Assembly (NCBI RefSeq): GCF_041438805.1
Contig: NZ_CP109191.1
Span: 124,001-188,000, forward strand
DNA length: 64,000 nucleotides
From: Streptomyces sp. NBC_01707
GTDB lineage: Bacteria > Actinomycetota > Actinomycetes > Streptomycetales > Streptomycetaceae
Direction: 5' to 3'
Shown here: piece by piece, positions 1 through 11,183 of the stretch
Layout of the letters: each line of letters opens with the position of its first letter
How positions within the stretch are numbered: the stretch's first letter is position 1
The notes under the pieces: generated by a model
What the model was told of the DNA's origin: nothing
Databases searched by the model: none
Seen by the model: the letters and a program-made list of their open reading frames with translations, nothing else
Position numbers and translations under genes: made by a program

Positions 1-616
1 GATCGTGGATGTCGCGCACGAACTCTCCAGCCGCCGTTGCGAAGCCGGCGGCTGCACCGGCGCCCTGTGGTGGTCGGCCCGTCAGGGCCTGCTTGGCGCC
101 GAGGAGAGGGAGATGCTGCACCGGCAGGTCTTCCTCGCCCACCATGCTGCCGGCGACATCGACGCCCTGCGTGCAGCCGCCGCCCGGCTCGCGCGCATCA
201 ACGAGCAACTGGGCGGCGGCGTCGACATGGAAGCACAGACTGCTGAACTCCTGCGTAACCTGCTCCCTCGCACCGTCACCGGGCCAGGTGAGGGGCGCCG
301 AAACAACGGGCGATGCCTCGCAGCGCAGCTCGGTCTTCTACAGGCGACAGCCCGGATACCGATGCCGCCTAGCCGGACAAGCCGGCAACAGCGGGGCCAC
401 CCGTTCCCACAGGTCATCAGGCGTCCGCTCGGCAGACACCCAAAAGATCCTGCCGAGACAACACCCAACTGCCAAGTCCCACAACGAACTTCACTGCAAA
501 AGCCACGAGTCAAGCCTCAGGCGGCGGACATCAAGTCCGGCAAATTGTGCCCGCTGAATCAAAAAGCTGGCACCGTAGTTCAATGCTCTCTTGCTCTCTT
601 CTCGTTCAAATGGTGA
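1..616 (+). CDS. C-terminal part of a BTAD-type regulator, cut by the window edge
   Basis: The frame is open from base 2 with no start, so the N-terminal part lies outside the window. The first 95 or so residues are helical and alanine-rich (EEREMLHRQVFLAHHAAGD, then RLARINEQLGG and LLRNLLP). This matches the tetratricopeptide-like bacterial transcriptional activator domain that closes SARP and LysM-BTAD proteins of Streptomyces. From about base 295 the composition changes to a proline- and arginine-rich stretch with no family resemblance, so the original stop was probably near 300 and has been lost or shifted. Function beyond regulation cannot be inferred. BTAD assignment is from remembered family pattern. 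Confidence 0.6.
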   Translation, partial: IVDVAHELSSRRCEAGGCTGALWWSARQGLLGAEEREMLHRQVFLAHHAAGDIDALRAAAARLARINEQLGGGVDMEAQTAELLRNLLPRTVTGPGEGRRNNGRCLAAQLGLLQATARIPMPPSRTSRQQRGHPFPQVIRRPLGRHPKDPAETTPNCQVPQRTSLQKPRVKPQAADIKSGKLCPLNQKAGTVVQCSLALFSFKW

Positions 617-850
617 ACGTCACCGTTCCGGATCGAGAAAGGACAATCGCCATGGCCAAGTCCGACTGGTAGGTGAACTAGCAACGGCACCCGATGCAGC
701 CCCCACCTCAAGGGGGGCACGGGTGGACATTCGGGTGCCGTTGCGCCGCGCAGTGCCAACACGTGGGGCCCGGCCAGGATGTTGTATCTGCGCGTTTCAG
801 AACCCGCCAAATCTCGAGCGGGCGCTAAGCGAAAGAGCAACGTAACCTTC
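300..850. other. Non-coding or decayed stretch
   Basis: Between the recognisable end of the BTAD domain and the first MFS gene I see no credible gene. The short open frames here have no codon bias and no family motif. Confidence 0.5.
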
Positions 851-2071
851 GTGCACAGTAGAGTCACACCGCTATCCCTTTTCTCCTCGACCGAGTTCCG
901 AGCCACCTGGCTGGCCGAACTGGTCTCGTACTTCGGAGACCAGCTCGCCCGGGTCGCGCTGGCGATCCTGGTGTTCGCCCGCACGGACTCGGCGGCCCTG
1001 ACCGGCCTGACCTACGCGCTCACTTACGTTCCGAGTGTCCTCGGCGCGCTCACGCTCTCCCACACGGCGGACCGCCGACCCCGCCGAAGTGTCATCATCG
1101 CCGTGGATGCCTCCCGGGCCGCAGTCGTGGGCTCCATGGCGATTCCAGGCGCTCCACTCTGGACTCTCTGTCTACTTGTATCGGTCATGTCCTATCTGGG
1201 TGGACCATACAAAGCGGCACAGCTCGCCCTACTGCGCGAAATATTGACCGCCGAGCAATATCCGATCGGAATGTCTGTCCGTCAAGTGACTACACAGGCA
1301 GCTCAGATTTTTGGCTTCGCCTTCGGGGGCATAATATCGTCCCTTATTTCTCCTCAGCTATGTCTCGCTTTCGACGCTGTGACGTTCTTCATGTCCTGTG
1401 GGCTCTACTGGACCTTCGTCAAGTCGCGACCAGCCCCCGAGACATCGAAGAGATCCAGATCAGTGGCCGGCGGTATAACCGTCCTTTGGGTTGAACCGCG
1501 TCGGCGGGCAATCTTTCTGACTACGGTTCTCGGATTCTTCTACATCGCACCAGAGGCAGTGGCCGCGCCCTACGTCAGTGCGCTCGGCCGCGGACCCGTC
1601 TGGGTTGGTGCCTTGCTAGCCAGCACGGGTGTGGGGGCGGTGTCCGGCCTTTGGATGTTCCATCGGTTCGTGCCAGTCCATCGGTATGCGAACTACCTGC
1701 CGCTGTTGTGCTTCACGGCAGGTCTTCCACTCATCGCCGTCGTGATTCAAGACGGCGGCATATATGTGGCCATGGTGGCCTTTGCTGTCAGTAACGCACT
1801 GTGGTGCATCCAGGTCGTGGTATCGGTCTCCACCCTGATAGAGCTGCTCCCAGAAGACCGCAGAGCTCAAGGTATGGGGACTGCGTCGGCAATGAATCTC
1901 ACTGCTCAGGGCCTCGGTACAGGAGGCGCCGGACTTCTCGCACAGTGGCAGAGCCCTGTCGTCGCCTTGTCGTTCATGGGGGCAGCATCTGCACTGGTCG
2001 GGCTGTGGCCTGGTCTGCTGTGGCTTCGGACCGCACGGGAAACTGAATTGCCTTCGCCCAGCAAAGCGTGA
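851..2071 (+). CDS. MFS transporter (probable drug exporter)
   Basis: An integral membrane protein of about 406 residues with roughly 12 hydrophobic segments. The N-terminal sequence STEFRATWLAELVSYFGDQ and the loop HTADRRPRR (the GxxxDRxxRR-type motif A of the major facilitator superfamily) identify it as an MFS exporter of the actinobacterial type. I prefer the GTG at 851 because homologues begin just before the TPLSLFSS segment; an ATG at 779 is also in frame. Neither start has a clear Shine-Dalgarno sequence. The central part (about 1200-1400) is AT-richer than its neighbours, which fits acquired DNA. Substrate unknown. Confidence 0.85.
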   Translation: MHSRVTPLSLFSSTEFRATWLAELVSYFGDQLARVALAILVFARTDSAALTGLTYALTYVPSVLGALTLSHTADRRPRRSVIIAVDASRAAVVGSMAIPGAPLWTLCLLVSVMSYLGGPYKAAQLALLREILTAEQYPIGMSVRQVTTQAAQIFGFAFGGIISSLISPQLCLAFDAVTFFMSCGLYWTFVKSRPAPETSKRSRSVAGGITVLWVEPRRRAIFLTTVLGFFYIAPEAVAAPYVSALGRGPVWVGALLASTGVGAVSGLWMFHRFVPVHRYANYLPLLCFTAGLPLIAVVIQDGGIYVAMVAFAVSNALWCIQVVVSVSTLIELLPEDRRAQGMGTASAMNLTAQGLGTGGAGLLAQWQSPVVALSFMGAASALVGLWPGLLWLRTARETELPSPSKA

Positions 2072-2264
2072 GCGTGCCCAGGTGGGATGTGACGGGCACA
2101 GGCTTCCAAGATCATGAAGCTCTGTCCGGGACCTTCGCCGGTGTGGCACCTGCTCACTGATCCCGCGTTCTTCGTCTGGGCCCAGACCATGGCCCAGACA
2201 GTCGACAGCACCGTGACTGCTCTGCTCGCCGGGCCCCGTGCCGCACAACCGACATGACGCCACG

Positions 2265-3091
2265 TCACTCACGAGACCGGCGAACCGGACCAACCCCGAT
2301 CGTGCAATGACCGTAGTGGCAGATGAGGGCTGCGGTTATGCCGGCGAAGGTGAGGAAGGGTTCTGCCTTGCGTTCGGAGCGGCGGTGGAGGCGACGGCAG
2401 CCGACGAGCCAGGACACTGTCCTCTCAACAACCCATCGGTGGCAGCCGGGTTGCTGTGAGGACTCGATCCCTTTGCGGGCGATGCGGTGGCGGATGCCGT
2501 GCTCGCGGAGCCATGGACGGAGGTGGTCGTAGTCGTAGCCCGTGTCGGCATGTAGTTCCGCCGGTCGTTGCCGTCGTGGGCCACGGCGTGAGCGGATCAG
2601 CGGGATGACCCGCACAAGCGGTGCAAGGCTCTGGCTGTCATGCATGTTCGCACCGAAGATGCCCGACGGCAGAGGAAGGCCGTTCCGGTCTGCGAGCAGA
2701 TGGATCTTCGATCCCAACTTGCCGCAAGCGGTCGGATTCGGTCCCGTCAGCGTCCCCCTTTTGCAGCCCGCATGCTGACCGAATCGATCGCGCAGCGCGC
2801 CCAGTCCAGCTCACCTCCGGCGCTAAGTTCGTCGAGGATGACGCGGTGGAGCCGAGTCCGGACCCGGCTCCACTGGGCGAAGCGTAGGTAGACCGTGTGC
2901 CAGCTCTGGCCGAACATTGGTGGCAGCTGCCGCCAGGCGCAGCCCGAGGCCGCCATGAAGATGATCCCCTCGCGATCCCGCGCGACGCCGGGCCCACCCT
3001 GCGGGCATATCACCTCCGTCGGCGGGACGACGACCCGCCGGAATAGCATCCACAACTCGTCCGGCACCAGCCGCTCAACCAGACCCGTCAT
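2265..3091 (-). mobile_element. IS5-family transposase, two frames joined by -1 frameshifting
   Basis: The upstream frame (3091 to 2747) encodes the DUF4096-type N-terminal domain (CAWRQLPPMFG) and the first catalytic Asp in CAIDSVSM. It ends just after AAKGGR. A slippery run A-AAA-GGG-GGA around 2750-2760 allows a -1 shift giving AAKGGTLTGPNPT, which continues into the downstream frame (to 2265) with LHADTGYDYDHLR and WVVERTVSWL, supplying the second Asp and the Glu. All three DDE residues are present, so the product can be active if frameshifting occurs. I could not find convincing terminal inverted repeats. A relic of the same IS end lies at about 4632-4790 in opposite orientation. Confidence 0.85.
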
Positions 3092-3365
3092 GCACGGTTC
3101 AACGAACGATCACGCCATAAGAAACACTGCTTAAAAGGACAAAAGTGGCAGCGCCTTTTAGGCAGAGTGGGGTTCTGCGGTCCTTCCGAGCTGAAGCGAC
3201 ATTCCCAGAATTGGCAACAACTTTTGCAGGCTCCAGTAAGGGGAGTCGAAGATACAAGACCGCATACTGCTTCGAGGTTCCCTCGAGCGGACCTCGCAGC
3301 GTGCTCCACTTCGTCGCGTGCTTCACGAGAGAGTGAATCCGGGGCCTCATCCGGCGAGAGAACAG

Positions 3366-4613
3366 ATGACAGTATCAATGAAAAGTGCGTTGCGTCGTGC
3401 TCAAGCAGGGACCGTATTGATTGCATTTGGCACTGGTTTTACGGGTCCTTTCCTCTTTGTTTACGTGGCTCACGTTCGGCGATTGGGCGATACGGTAGCT
3501 GGCGTGACGTCTGCCTGCTTCGCCGTGGCAGCCCTTTGTCTTCTGCCGCTGATCGGTCGGGCCATTGACCGACGAGGACCAGCACGCGTGCTTGCAGCGG
3601 GCGCCTTTACTACTGCCCTGGGTGCGCTGTTGTTCGGCCACATGAATACTGCAATAGGAGTAATTGCAGCATCAGCCATGATGGGCGCAGGCGTTTCGGC
3701 GATCCAGCCCTCCAACGCGACGCTGGTCATGCTCGCTTCGACGCCACAAACACGGGCACGCGCATTCGCGACACAAGCTTTCATTATCAACCTAGGTCTA
3801 GGTGCCGGCGGTCTGGTCGGAGGTGCCTCAGTGGATTTGGCCCGCCCGGAGACTTTCACGACCCTCTTCACTGCAGAAGCTGTACTCTATTTTGCGCTCA
3901 GCCTACTGACCGCGACCATCCGCACTGAAGCAGTTACCTCTGAATCCTCGCTTCGCCGGGAAAACCCTAGTCGGGATGGATTGAAGCTCGTTTTTGCAGA
4001 TAGGGCCATGCTTTACCTATGCATTCTTGGCGGAGTTATATTCTTTGCCGGTTATGGGCAGATTTCCTCAGGCCTCCCTGCTTACGCAACCGAGTCGGCA
4101 CAGGTGCGGCCGCTGACCCTTGGCATAGCGGAAGCGGCTAACACGGGCGTAATTGTCATTGCACAGTTCCTCGTACTCCGAAGAGTTAGCCGGATGCGCC
4201 GAAGCCGAGCAATTCAATGGACTGGGATCTTCTGGACCATGGCTTGGTTGACTGCTGGCCTGGCGGGTATATTCCACGCCAGCGAAGTAACAGCTACGAC
4301 TCTAATTGTCGTAGCGTACGGAACTTTTGGATTCGGGGAGACGCTTCTCTCGCCTACCCTTTCTCCTATCATCGCCGATCTCGCACCCGAAGATCGAATA
4401 GGAACGTATAATTCAAGTTTCGCATTGGTGAAGCAGATATCTCTAGCCGCTGGCCCTGCGGTCGCCGGCCTAATAGTCAGCACTGGATATTATGGCGCGT
4501 ATATAGCGTTTCTTTCCAGTTGCTCGATCTGCATCGTCTATATAGCGAAAAAACTAAAGCAACATCTCGCGCCTGCTCACGACAATCCGCAAGAAGAGCC
4601 TCAGAATGCGTGA
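3366..4613 (+). CDS. MFS transporter, second copy
   Basis: A 415-residue membrane protein with about 12 hydrophobic segments and the MFS loop PLIGRAIDRRGPARVL (motif A, DRRG). It is closest in style to multidrug exporters. I choose the ATG at 3366 because GGCGAGAG lies just upstream; the frame is open from 3318. The gene is clearly AT-richer than typical Streptomyces genes and uses A/T-ending codons (for example the stretch around 4480-4570), so it was probably acquired from a lower-GC source. It sits between an IS5 transposase gene on the left and an inverted relic of the same IS end on the right. Substrate unknown. Confidence 0.85.
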   Translation: MTVSMKSALRRAQAGTVLIAFGTGFTGPFLFVYVAHVRRLGDTVAGVTSACFAVAALCLLPLIGRAIDRRGPARVLAAGAFTTALGALLFGHMNTAIGVIAASAMMGAGVSAIQPSNATLVMLASTPQTRARAFATQAFIINLGLGAGGLVGGASVDLARPETFTTLFTAEAVLYFALSLLTATIRTEAVTSESSLRRENPSRDGLKLVFADRAMLYLCILGGVIFFAGYGQISSGLPAYATESAQVRPLTLGIAEAANTGVIVIAQFLVLRRVSRMRRSRAIQWTGIFWTMAWLTAGLAGIFHASEVTATTLIVVAYGTFGFGETLLSPTLSPIIADLAPEDRIGTYNSSFALVKQISLAAGPAVAGLIVSTGYYGAYIAFLSSCSICIVYIAKKLKQHLAPAHDNPQEEPQNA

Positions 4614-4631
4614 CCTCACTTGGACGGGCAG

Positions 4632-4790
4632 GATCATTGCACGATTGGGGTTGGTCGGGTTCGCCGGTCTCGTGAGTGACGCGGCGTCTTATCCGTTGTA
4701 CGGCACGGCGCCCGGAGAGCGGAGCAGGCGCGGTGCTGGTGATCATGTGGTTGTCGAGACCCATGCGAACCCCGAGCACGTCAATGCTGC
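4632..4790 (-). mobile_element. Relic of the IS5 end seen at 2150-2310, inverted
   Basis: Read on the + strand, this segment matches the reverse complement of about 2310 to 2180 base for base over long runs (for example TTCGCCGGTCTCGTGAGTGA), with similarity fading after about 130 bases. The match begins inside the last dozen codons of the transposase and continues into the IS end. The rest of the element is gone. Confidence 0.7.
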
Positions 4791-4923
4791 CACCGTCAGC
4801 GGAGGCGGCCCGGACCCGTTTCTGCGTCTGCGGCGGAAAGAAGTGGATGCTTCGTCAGTGATGTGATCTTCGTCGTCTGTCGGCGTGTTGGTCCGGGTCG
4901 TCGTGCCGCAGAAGGTTTGGGTT

Positions 4924-5106
4924 ATGTCTCGCGACAAGGCAGCGCGACTGCGCATGGATCACACCGGCGAGCCCTATACCGCGGCGTTCCACCTGGAAGC
5001 CCAAACTTGGAATCGGCTGGCTTTGGCCCTACAGCAATTGGCGCACCAGGCCTGCTTCCCTCGACTAGAAGCCGACCAGAACCTCCTGTTCTTGTGGGAG
5101 ACGTGA
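4924..5106 (+). CDS. Small protein, 60 residues, unknown function
   Basis: The ATG at 4924 follows GAAGG at a spacing of about 8. The peptide begins MSRDKAARLRMDHTGEPYT and continues with an amphipathic helix and a leucine-rich tail. The pattern basic residues - AR - L - TG - Y is one I associate with short N-terminal segments of actinobacterial plasmid proteins, but I cannot name a family. It lies between the IS relic and the terpene synthase gene and is not obviously co-transcribed with it (gap of about 240 bases). Confidence 0.45.
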   Translation: MSRDKAARLRMDHTGEPYTAAFHLEAQTWNRLALALQQLAHQACFPRLEADQNLLFLWET

Positions 5107-5349
5107 CAATGGAACCGCGCACTGCACCGACGGGCCTTCTTCGTCTGCCGGAAGAATTTTGCACGTGAGTGCCGCGAATAGAACGAGAGCGCCAGATGCA
5201 TGCGATGCGTGTAGCCAGACCATCCGCAAGATTGCCAGCGAGTGTAGCTAAGCAGCGGAGTTGATCTTGATCGGCACGGTCTTCGATCGCCTACGATGAG
5301 TGCACCGTGCCGTCAGACGTGACACAAAATCCTCAGAGAGTTGTGCAGC

Positions 5350-6327
5350 ATGACACAGTTTCCATTGACCGACCTGACCCACCCATTCGAAACTCATGTA
5401 AGTCCATACATTGAGGAGACCGAGGATCACCTGAGGTCGTGGCTCCGACGCTACAACCTTCTCGATTCCGAGACAGCCCTGACCCGCTTCACCTCAGCCG
5501 GCTTCGCTGACCTGACGGGAAGAACTCACTGGCAGGCGTCTTTCGACGACCTTGCCCTCGTCACTGATTGGCTGGGATGGCTCTTTGTCGTTGATGACTA
5601 CTTCGACGACACTCCTGCGGGACGTCATCCCGATACTCCGCGCACCCTGCTGCGCGAAGCCCTCGACCATCTCACCATTCCCTATCGCGATGTACAGCCG
5701 CGCACAGCGCTACTCCAGGCGCTTGCTGATCTTTGGGAGCGCACGGCGACAAGTAGTAGCGAGAGCTGGCAACGACGGTTCGTCGGCCACATTGCCGAAT
5801 ATTTCGACCTCGTCATCTGGGAATCCAGAAATCGCGCCATGGATCAGATTCCGGATTTTTCTGCATTCTATGATATGCGCCGGAAAGCGGCCGGGATGGT
5901 ATTCGTTGATCTCGTCGAATATATTCACCACAAAGAGGTCCCGGCGGAGGTTCTCAACGGAACAGCCGTTCAGACATTGCAAAATATCGCCATGGATGTC
6001 ACGGATTGGGTGAATGATATATCGTCACTCGAAAAAGAAGTGTCGAATGGCGAGGTGAACAATTTTGTTCTGGTTACGGCGAACTGGTTGGGCTTGCAAG
6101 TACCGGCCGCCATCGAGGCTGTGGGTAAACTCATCTCGGATCGCAACAATCAGTTCGTGGCACTACGTCGCGAAATTACCGAGTCCGCTCATTCCATGCT
6201 TATTCCCACCAGCGCTGTCGACTATTCATGGTACCTCGATGGCCTCGAGAGCTGGATCAGTGGAAACATGCATTGGACTATTACCTCGCAACGCTACAGG
6301 AATCCTGACGCCGTATTCACGTATTGA
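5350..6327 (+). CDS. Class I terpene synthase
   Basis: A 325-residue cytoplasmic cyclase that would ionise a prenyl diphosphate (probably C15) and cyclise it using a Mg2+ cluster. The Asp-rich motif DDYFDD is at residues 82-87, the NSE triad NDISSLEKE is at 222-230 (N222, S226, E230), and the C-terminal RY pair is at 315-316. Length and motif spacing fit bacterial sesquiterpene synthases; the second-domain extension of geosmin synthase and the proline-rich N-terminus of 2-MIB synthase are absent. I choose ATG 5350 because AGAGAG lies 10 bases upstream; a TTG at 5341 is in frame. No P450, prenyl transferase or methyltransferase is adjacent, so it is an orphan cyclase; the nearby MFS exporters might or might not be linked. 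Product not predictable. Confidence 0.92.
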   Translation: MTQFPLTDLTHPFETHVSPYIEETEDHLRSWLRRYNLLDSETALTRFTSAGFADLTGRTHWQASFDDLALVTDWLGWLFVVDDYFDDTPAGRHPDTPRTLLREALDHLTIPYRDVQPRTALLQALADLWERTATSSSESWQRRFVGHIAEYFDLVIWESRNRAMDQIPDFSAFYDMRRKAAGMVFVDLVEYIHHKEVPAEVLNGTAVQTLQNIAMDVTDWVNDISSLEKEVSNGEVNNFVLVTANWLGLQVPAAIEAVGKLISDRNNQFVALRREITESAHSMLIPTSAVDYSWYLDGLESWISGNMHWTITSQRYRNPDAVFTY

Positions 6328-6503
6328 TCCGAAACATAGGATGTGCGGGGTGCCGGAGTGGCTGAGGATGCAGAGCTCCGGTGTTCTCACGATTCATGAG
6401 TTCGTCCTGCAATTCAAGCTCATTCTCCCTTGATCCCGTAGAGATCTGTGACCCGGCCGTCACCAGCGCCCCAGCCTCGTAACGAGTTCGTGGGCCTCGG
6501 CTC

Positions 6504-6775
6504 GTGAGCATTGCGGCCAGCTGCGGTGGACTCCCGACCGGCAGTCCGGAGCGCACCCTCCACCAAGCCATCCAGAAGTTCCCGAAGAAGGCGTGGGCAC
6601 CGGCCCATGACGCCGACGGAACCGAGCCTCCCGGTGCCTGGGCCACTGAGATCACCGACATGCGCGGTCTGAGCACCGGACCCATAGACATGCTGCTCAA
6701 CGTTCCGCCAGGAACGGCCTCACCTAGGCGCCCAGTTGCACTTATTCACCCAGTTCAACCCCGCCGTCCCCGACC
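6504..6775 (+). pseudogene. IS1380-family transposase relic
   Basis: The translation PKKAWAPAHDADGTEPPGAW followed by ATEITDMRGL matches the pattern 'AWTPAxDADGxxRxGAxVAExTDLL' I know from IS1380-family transposases. After a frameshift near 6715 the homology resumes with ERPHLGAQLHLFTQFNP, the next block of the same family. The rest of the transposase is missing on both sides, so this is a short fragment with no activity. Confidence 0.65.
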
Positions 6776-6874
6776 ACGACGCCGCAATCCGCGCCCTCGA
6801 ACCCATCGCGACCGAGGTGGCGCCCACCCTGGGCTAGAAGCCCGCCACCGTGCCCGACCCCGCAGGAGTGTGAG

Positions 6875-7189
6875 ATGACCCAGTACACCGGCCACCACGG
6901 CCCCGAAAGCCTCCGGACCCGCGGCACGATCGTCGTGGTGCCCGGGCGGGGTGAGTGCCAGGCCGCCTATACGCGGTTCGGCAGGCGGCCCGCCGACGCC
7001 TACCGCGTCCGTGTCGTCGACACCCGGTGGATCAACGCCAACGTCCTGCCCCATTCGCAGGCGCGGTTCGTCGCCGAACTCGCCGCGGCCGTCGAGGGTC
7101 CCGCGAAAGGGCGTTGCGCGGCCCGGCCTGGCCACCCTGCCGAGCGGACCGGATTCATCACCCTGCCCCGTCAAAAGGAAGCGATATGA
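6875..7189 (+). pseudogene. Alpha/beta hydrolase, N-terminal part only
   Basis: The first about 75 residues (RGTIVVVPGRGECQAAYTRF and the region to LAAAVEG) resemble the N-terminal strand-and-oxyanion-hole part of an alpha/beta hydrolase. The remaining two thirds, including the nucleophile elbow and catalytic His, are absent. The frame instead runs into a short unrelated tail and stops at 7189, overlapping the start of the flavin reductase gene by 4 bases (ATGA). The deletion therefore kept the translational coupling to the next gene. The intact gene probably belonged to a flavin-dependent catabolic operon. Confidence 0.5.
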
Positions 7190-7701
7190 CCGCCCTTCCG
7201 TATAGCGACGCACCACCGCCGTCCGTGGCTCCCGACGGCGCGGACCTGCTTCGCGAAACCATGCGCCGGCACGCGGCCGGGGTCACGGTGATCACCTTCC
7301 CCGGCCCTGTCGGCTTCACCGCCACGTCATTCACGTCCGTCTCGCTGCGTCCCGCCCTGGTGTCGTTCTGCGTAGGCGTCGACGCTTCCAGTGCCCCCGC
7401 CGCCCGCAGCGCGGATCGGTTCGCCGTCCATATGCTTGGCACGGCCAACGCGGGGCTGGCGAGCCGGTTCGCCCGCAGTGGCGTGGACCGGTTCGCCAGT
7501 GTCCCCTGGTGGGCGCAGGATGACGGGCTGCCCGTCCTCTATGGCGTCGCCGCCTGGCTCTCTGCCCGGATCACTCTCCGTCAGACCATCGGCGATCACC
7601 TGCTGGTCGTGGGCGAGATCGACTCCGGCGCGACCGCCGGGCAGGCCACGGCACTCGTCCACCACAACGGGTCGTTCGCCTCAGCTCACCCTCTGGGCTG
7701 A
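7186..7701 (+). CDS. Flavin reductase family protein
   Basis: A 171-residue FMN-binding split-barrel protein. The segments RHAAGVTVITFPG, GFTATSFTSVSLRPALVSFC and AVHMLGTANAGLA match the flavin reductase (HpaC/DszD-like) domain that supplies reduced FMN to two-component monooxygenases. The ATG at 7186 has AAGGAAG a few bases upstream. It overlaps the preceding truncated hydrolase gene, as expected for an operon. No matching monooxygenase is seen nearby, so its partner may have been lost with the IS activity at the left. Confidence 0.85.
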   Translation: MTALPYSDAPPPSVAPDGADLLRETMRRHAAGVTVITFPGPVGFTATSFTSVSLRPALVSFCVGVDASSAPAARSADRFAVHMLGTANAGLASRFARSGVDRFASVPWWAQDDGLPVLYGVAAWLSARITLRQTIGDHLLVVGEIDSGATAGQATALVHHNGSFASAHPLG

Positions 7702-8427
7702 CCGCCGTCGCGGCGGTGTGCCCGCTGGTAGCCGACGGCGTCCCTGCCGCCGGCCCCCGGATCCGCCAGTTGGACACAACCGCGGGATCAGCTCGCGTGA
7801 CATGCCCGCCGGCCCATTAGGCGAGCTGGTCATACGTCACGTTAGGAGAGTCCTCTGCCGTCGGGTTGAGCCTCAGACTCTATCCGCCTGGCAGGACTGC
7901 CGAACGGGCAGCGCTGAGAGCATCCAACTCGGCGTCGATCGGCTTTACGGGACAGCCCTTGGGCTAACAACTCACCAGACGTCAATATTTTGAAGCAAGT
8001 TGCAACATTCTGCTAGCGGTTCGCGTGGTCGCTGTGACGTGCCGCGTGCCCAGGTCGGGTGACGCGCGGAAGATCACCGAGGAGGAAGTGGAACGGGTGA
8101 CCGGAAAATGATGGCACCGATATTCTTTCCCCATTCAACCTAGTCGTGATAATCGAGCAGGAAGCGCCTGAATTTCTCAACCTGATTGGTTAGTCGCGGT
8201 GGGGTCTCAACGAGCATTGGCCGAATCTCGGGAGGCTTGCTCCCTCTTCCGATGGTGGGCCGGAGTGCGTCACGATGGCCAGATTGTCGCAGGTGGGAAG
8301 GGTGGGAGAGAGCGTAGTGATTCAGTAATCACGCTGCGCGCAGATCGCGCCGCGTCCGTATGCTGGACACACTCCTTTGATTATGGCCCGCTGTACTATT
8401 TTCCTTCACGCAATGAGCCTAGGCGTT
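7702..8427. other. Intergenic stretch without a recognisable gene
   Basis: About 725 bases between the flavin reductase and the MEKHLA gene. Open frames here lack family motifs. The right part is less GC-rich and probably holds the promoter of the downstream gene. Confidence 0.5.
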
Positions 8428-10517
<2,090 letters not shown>

Positions 10518-10543
10518 CGCGTGCGTGCGCCCCGCCCGCGCCA

Positions 10544-10599
10544 ACGCCAAAGCGCTTTCTCCGCCGTCCAGTCCGATGGCCGGGACCGCGCTTTGGCGT
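10544..10599 (+). terminator. Rho-independent terminator after the reductoisomerase gene
   Basis: Arms ACGCCAAAGCGC (10544-10555) and GCGCTTTGGCGT (10588-10599) form a perfect 12-bp stem with a 32-base loop that has internal pairing potential. It lies 27 bases after the stop codon. There is no long T run, as is common in Streptomyces. Confidence 0.65.
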
Positions 10600-10850
10600 G
10601 TGGCCGAACCATGCCGCACATTTCGATGCCGGTGTTAAGCGGGTCCGCGATGATCACGATTGAGGTTGTTTCTCCGCCTTGCGACCGTGCAGGTGGTACG
10701 GACGGCTATGGAGTACCCCTATGGTGTGGACACTTGCTCCGGTGAGATAGGCGCGCCGACAGTTGCCCATCGCCATGCGGGCTTAAGCGTTTCTCGCGGT
10801 TCCGTGAAAAGATCGAAGTGGACACTCCAAAAACCGGGTACCATCCCTCT
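10600..10850. other. Region upstream of lsr2
   Basis: No gene seen. A 13-base sequence GGTGTTAAGCGGG at 10631 recurs in the same orientation at 11333, so the two copies flank lsr2. No clear Shine-Dalgarno sequence precedes the lsr2 start. Confidence 0.4.
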
Positions 10851-11183
10851 ATGGCTCAGAAGATTGTAACTGTCTACACAGATGACCTCACGGGTGCAGA
10901 ATCCGAAGAGGTGCAGACGCATACTTTTTCGCTCGACGGCGTCAACTACGAGATCGATCTCGTGTCGGATAACTATGACGAGCTGTTCGAGGCGCTTGCG
11001 CCCTTCATCGACAAGGGGCGCAAGATCGGCCGGTCGGTGAGTGCAGGACGATCGCGTAAGGCATCGACCGACGGGCCCAGCGCAGAGAAAATTCGGGCCT
11101 GGGCGCGGGAGAACGGCCACCAGGTGAGTGACCGAGGCCGCGTTCCCGCCACTATACGAGAGGCCTACCAGAAGGCGCACTGA
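10851..11183 (+). CDS. lsr2: Lsr2 nucleoid-associated gene silencer
   Basis: A 110-residue DNA-binding protein. It begins MAQKIVTVYTDDLTG, has the N-terminal dimerisation sheet (VQTHTFSLDGVNYEIDLVSD), and ends with the DNA-binding domain IRAWARENGHQVSDRGRVP, which holds the RGR hook that enters the AT-rich minor groove. Lsr2 bridges and silences horizontally acquired AT-rich DNA in actinobacteria. Length and order match the family. Streptomyces chromosomes carry a core lsr2 and often a second copy on plasmids or islands; in this IS-rich setting the gene may be an accessory copy. It is monocistronic here. Confidence 0.95.
   Translation: MAQKIVTVYTDDLTGAESEEVQTHTFSLDGVNYEIDLVSDNYDELFEALAPFIDKGRKIGRSVSAGRSRKASTDGPSAEKIRAWARENGHQVSDRGRVPATIREAYQKAH

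Noticed and set aside
1035-1247. Small open frames inside the first MFS gene
   Set aside because: Out-of-frame shadows of a gene with clear transmembrane pattern.
6351-6445. Possible tRNA-Ser-like sequence (GTGCCGGAGTGGCTGAG)
   Set aside because: Only the 5' D-arm-like stretch fits; no matching anticodon arm, T-loop or acceptor pairing could be built.
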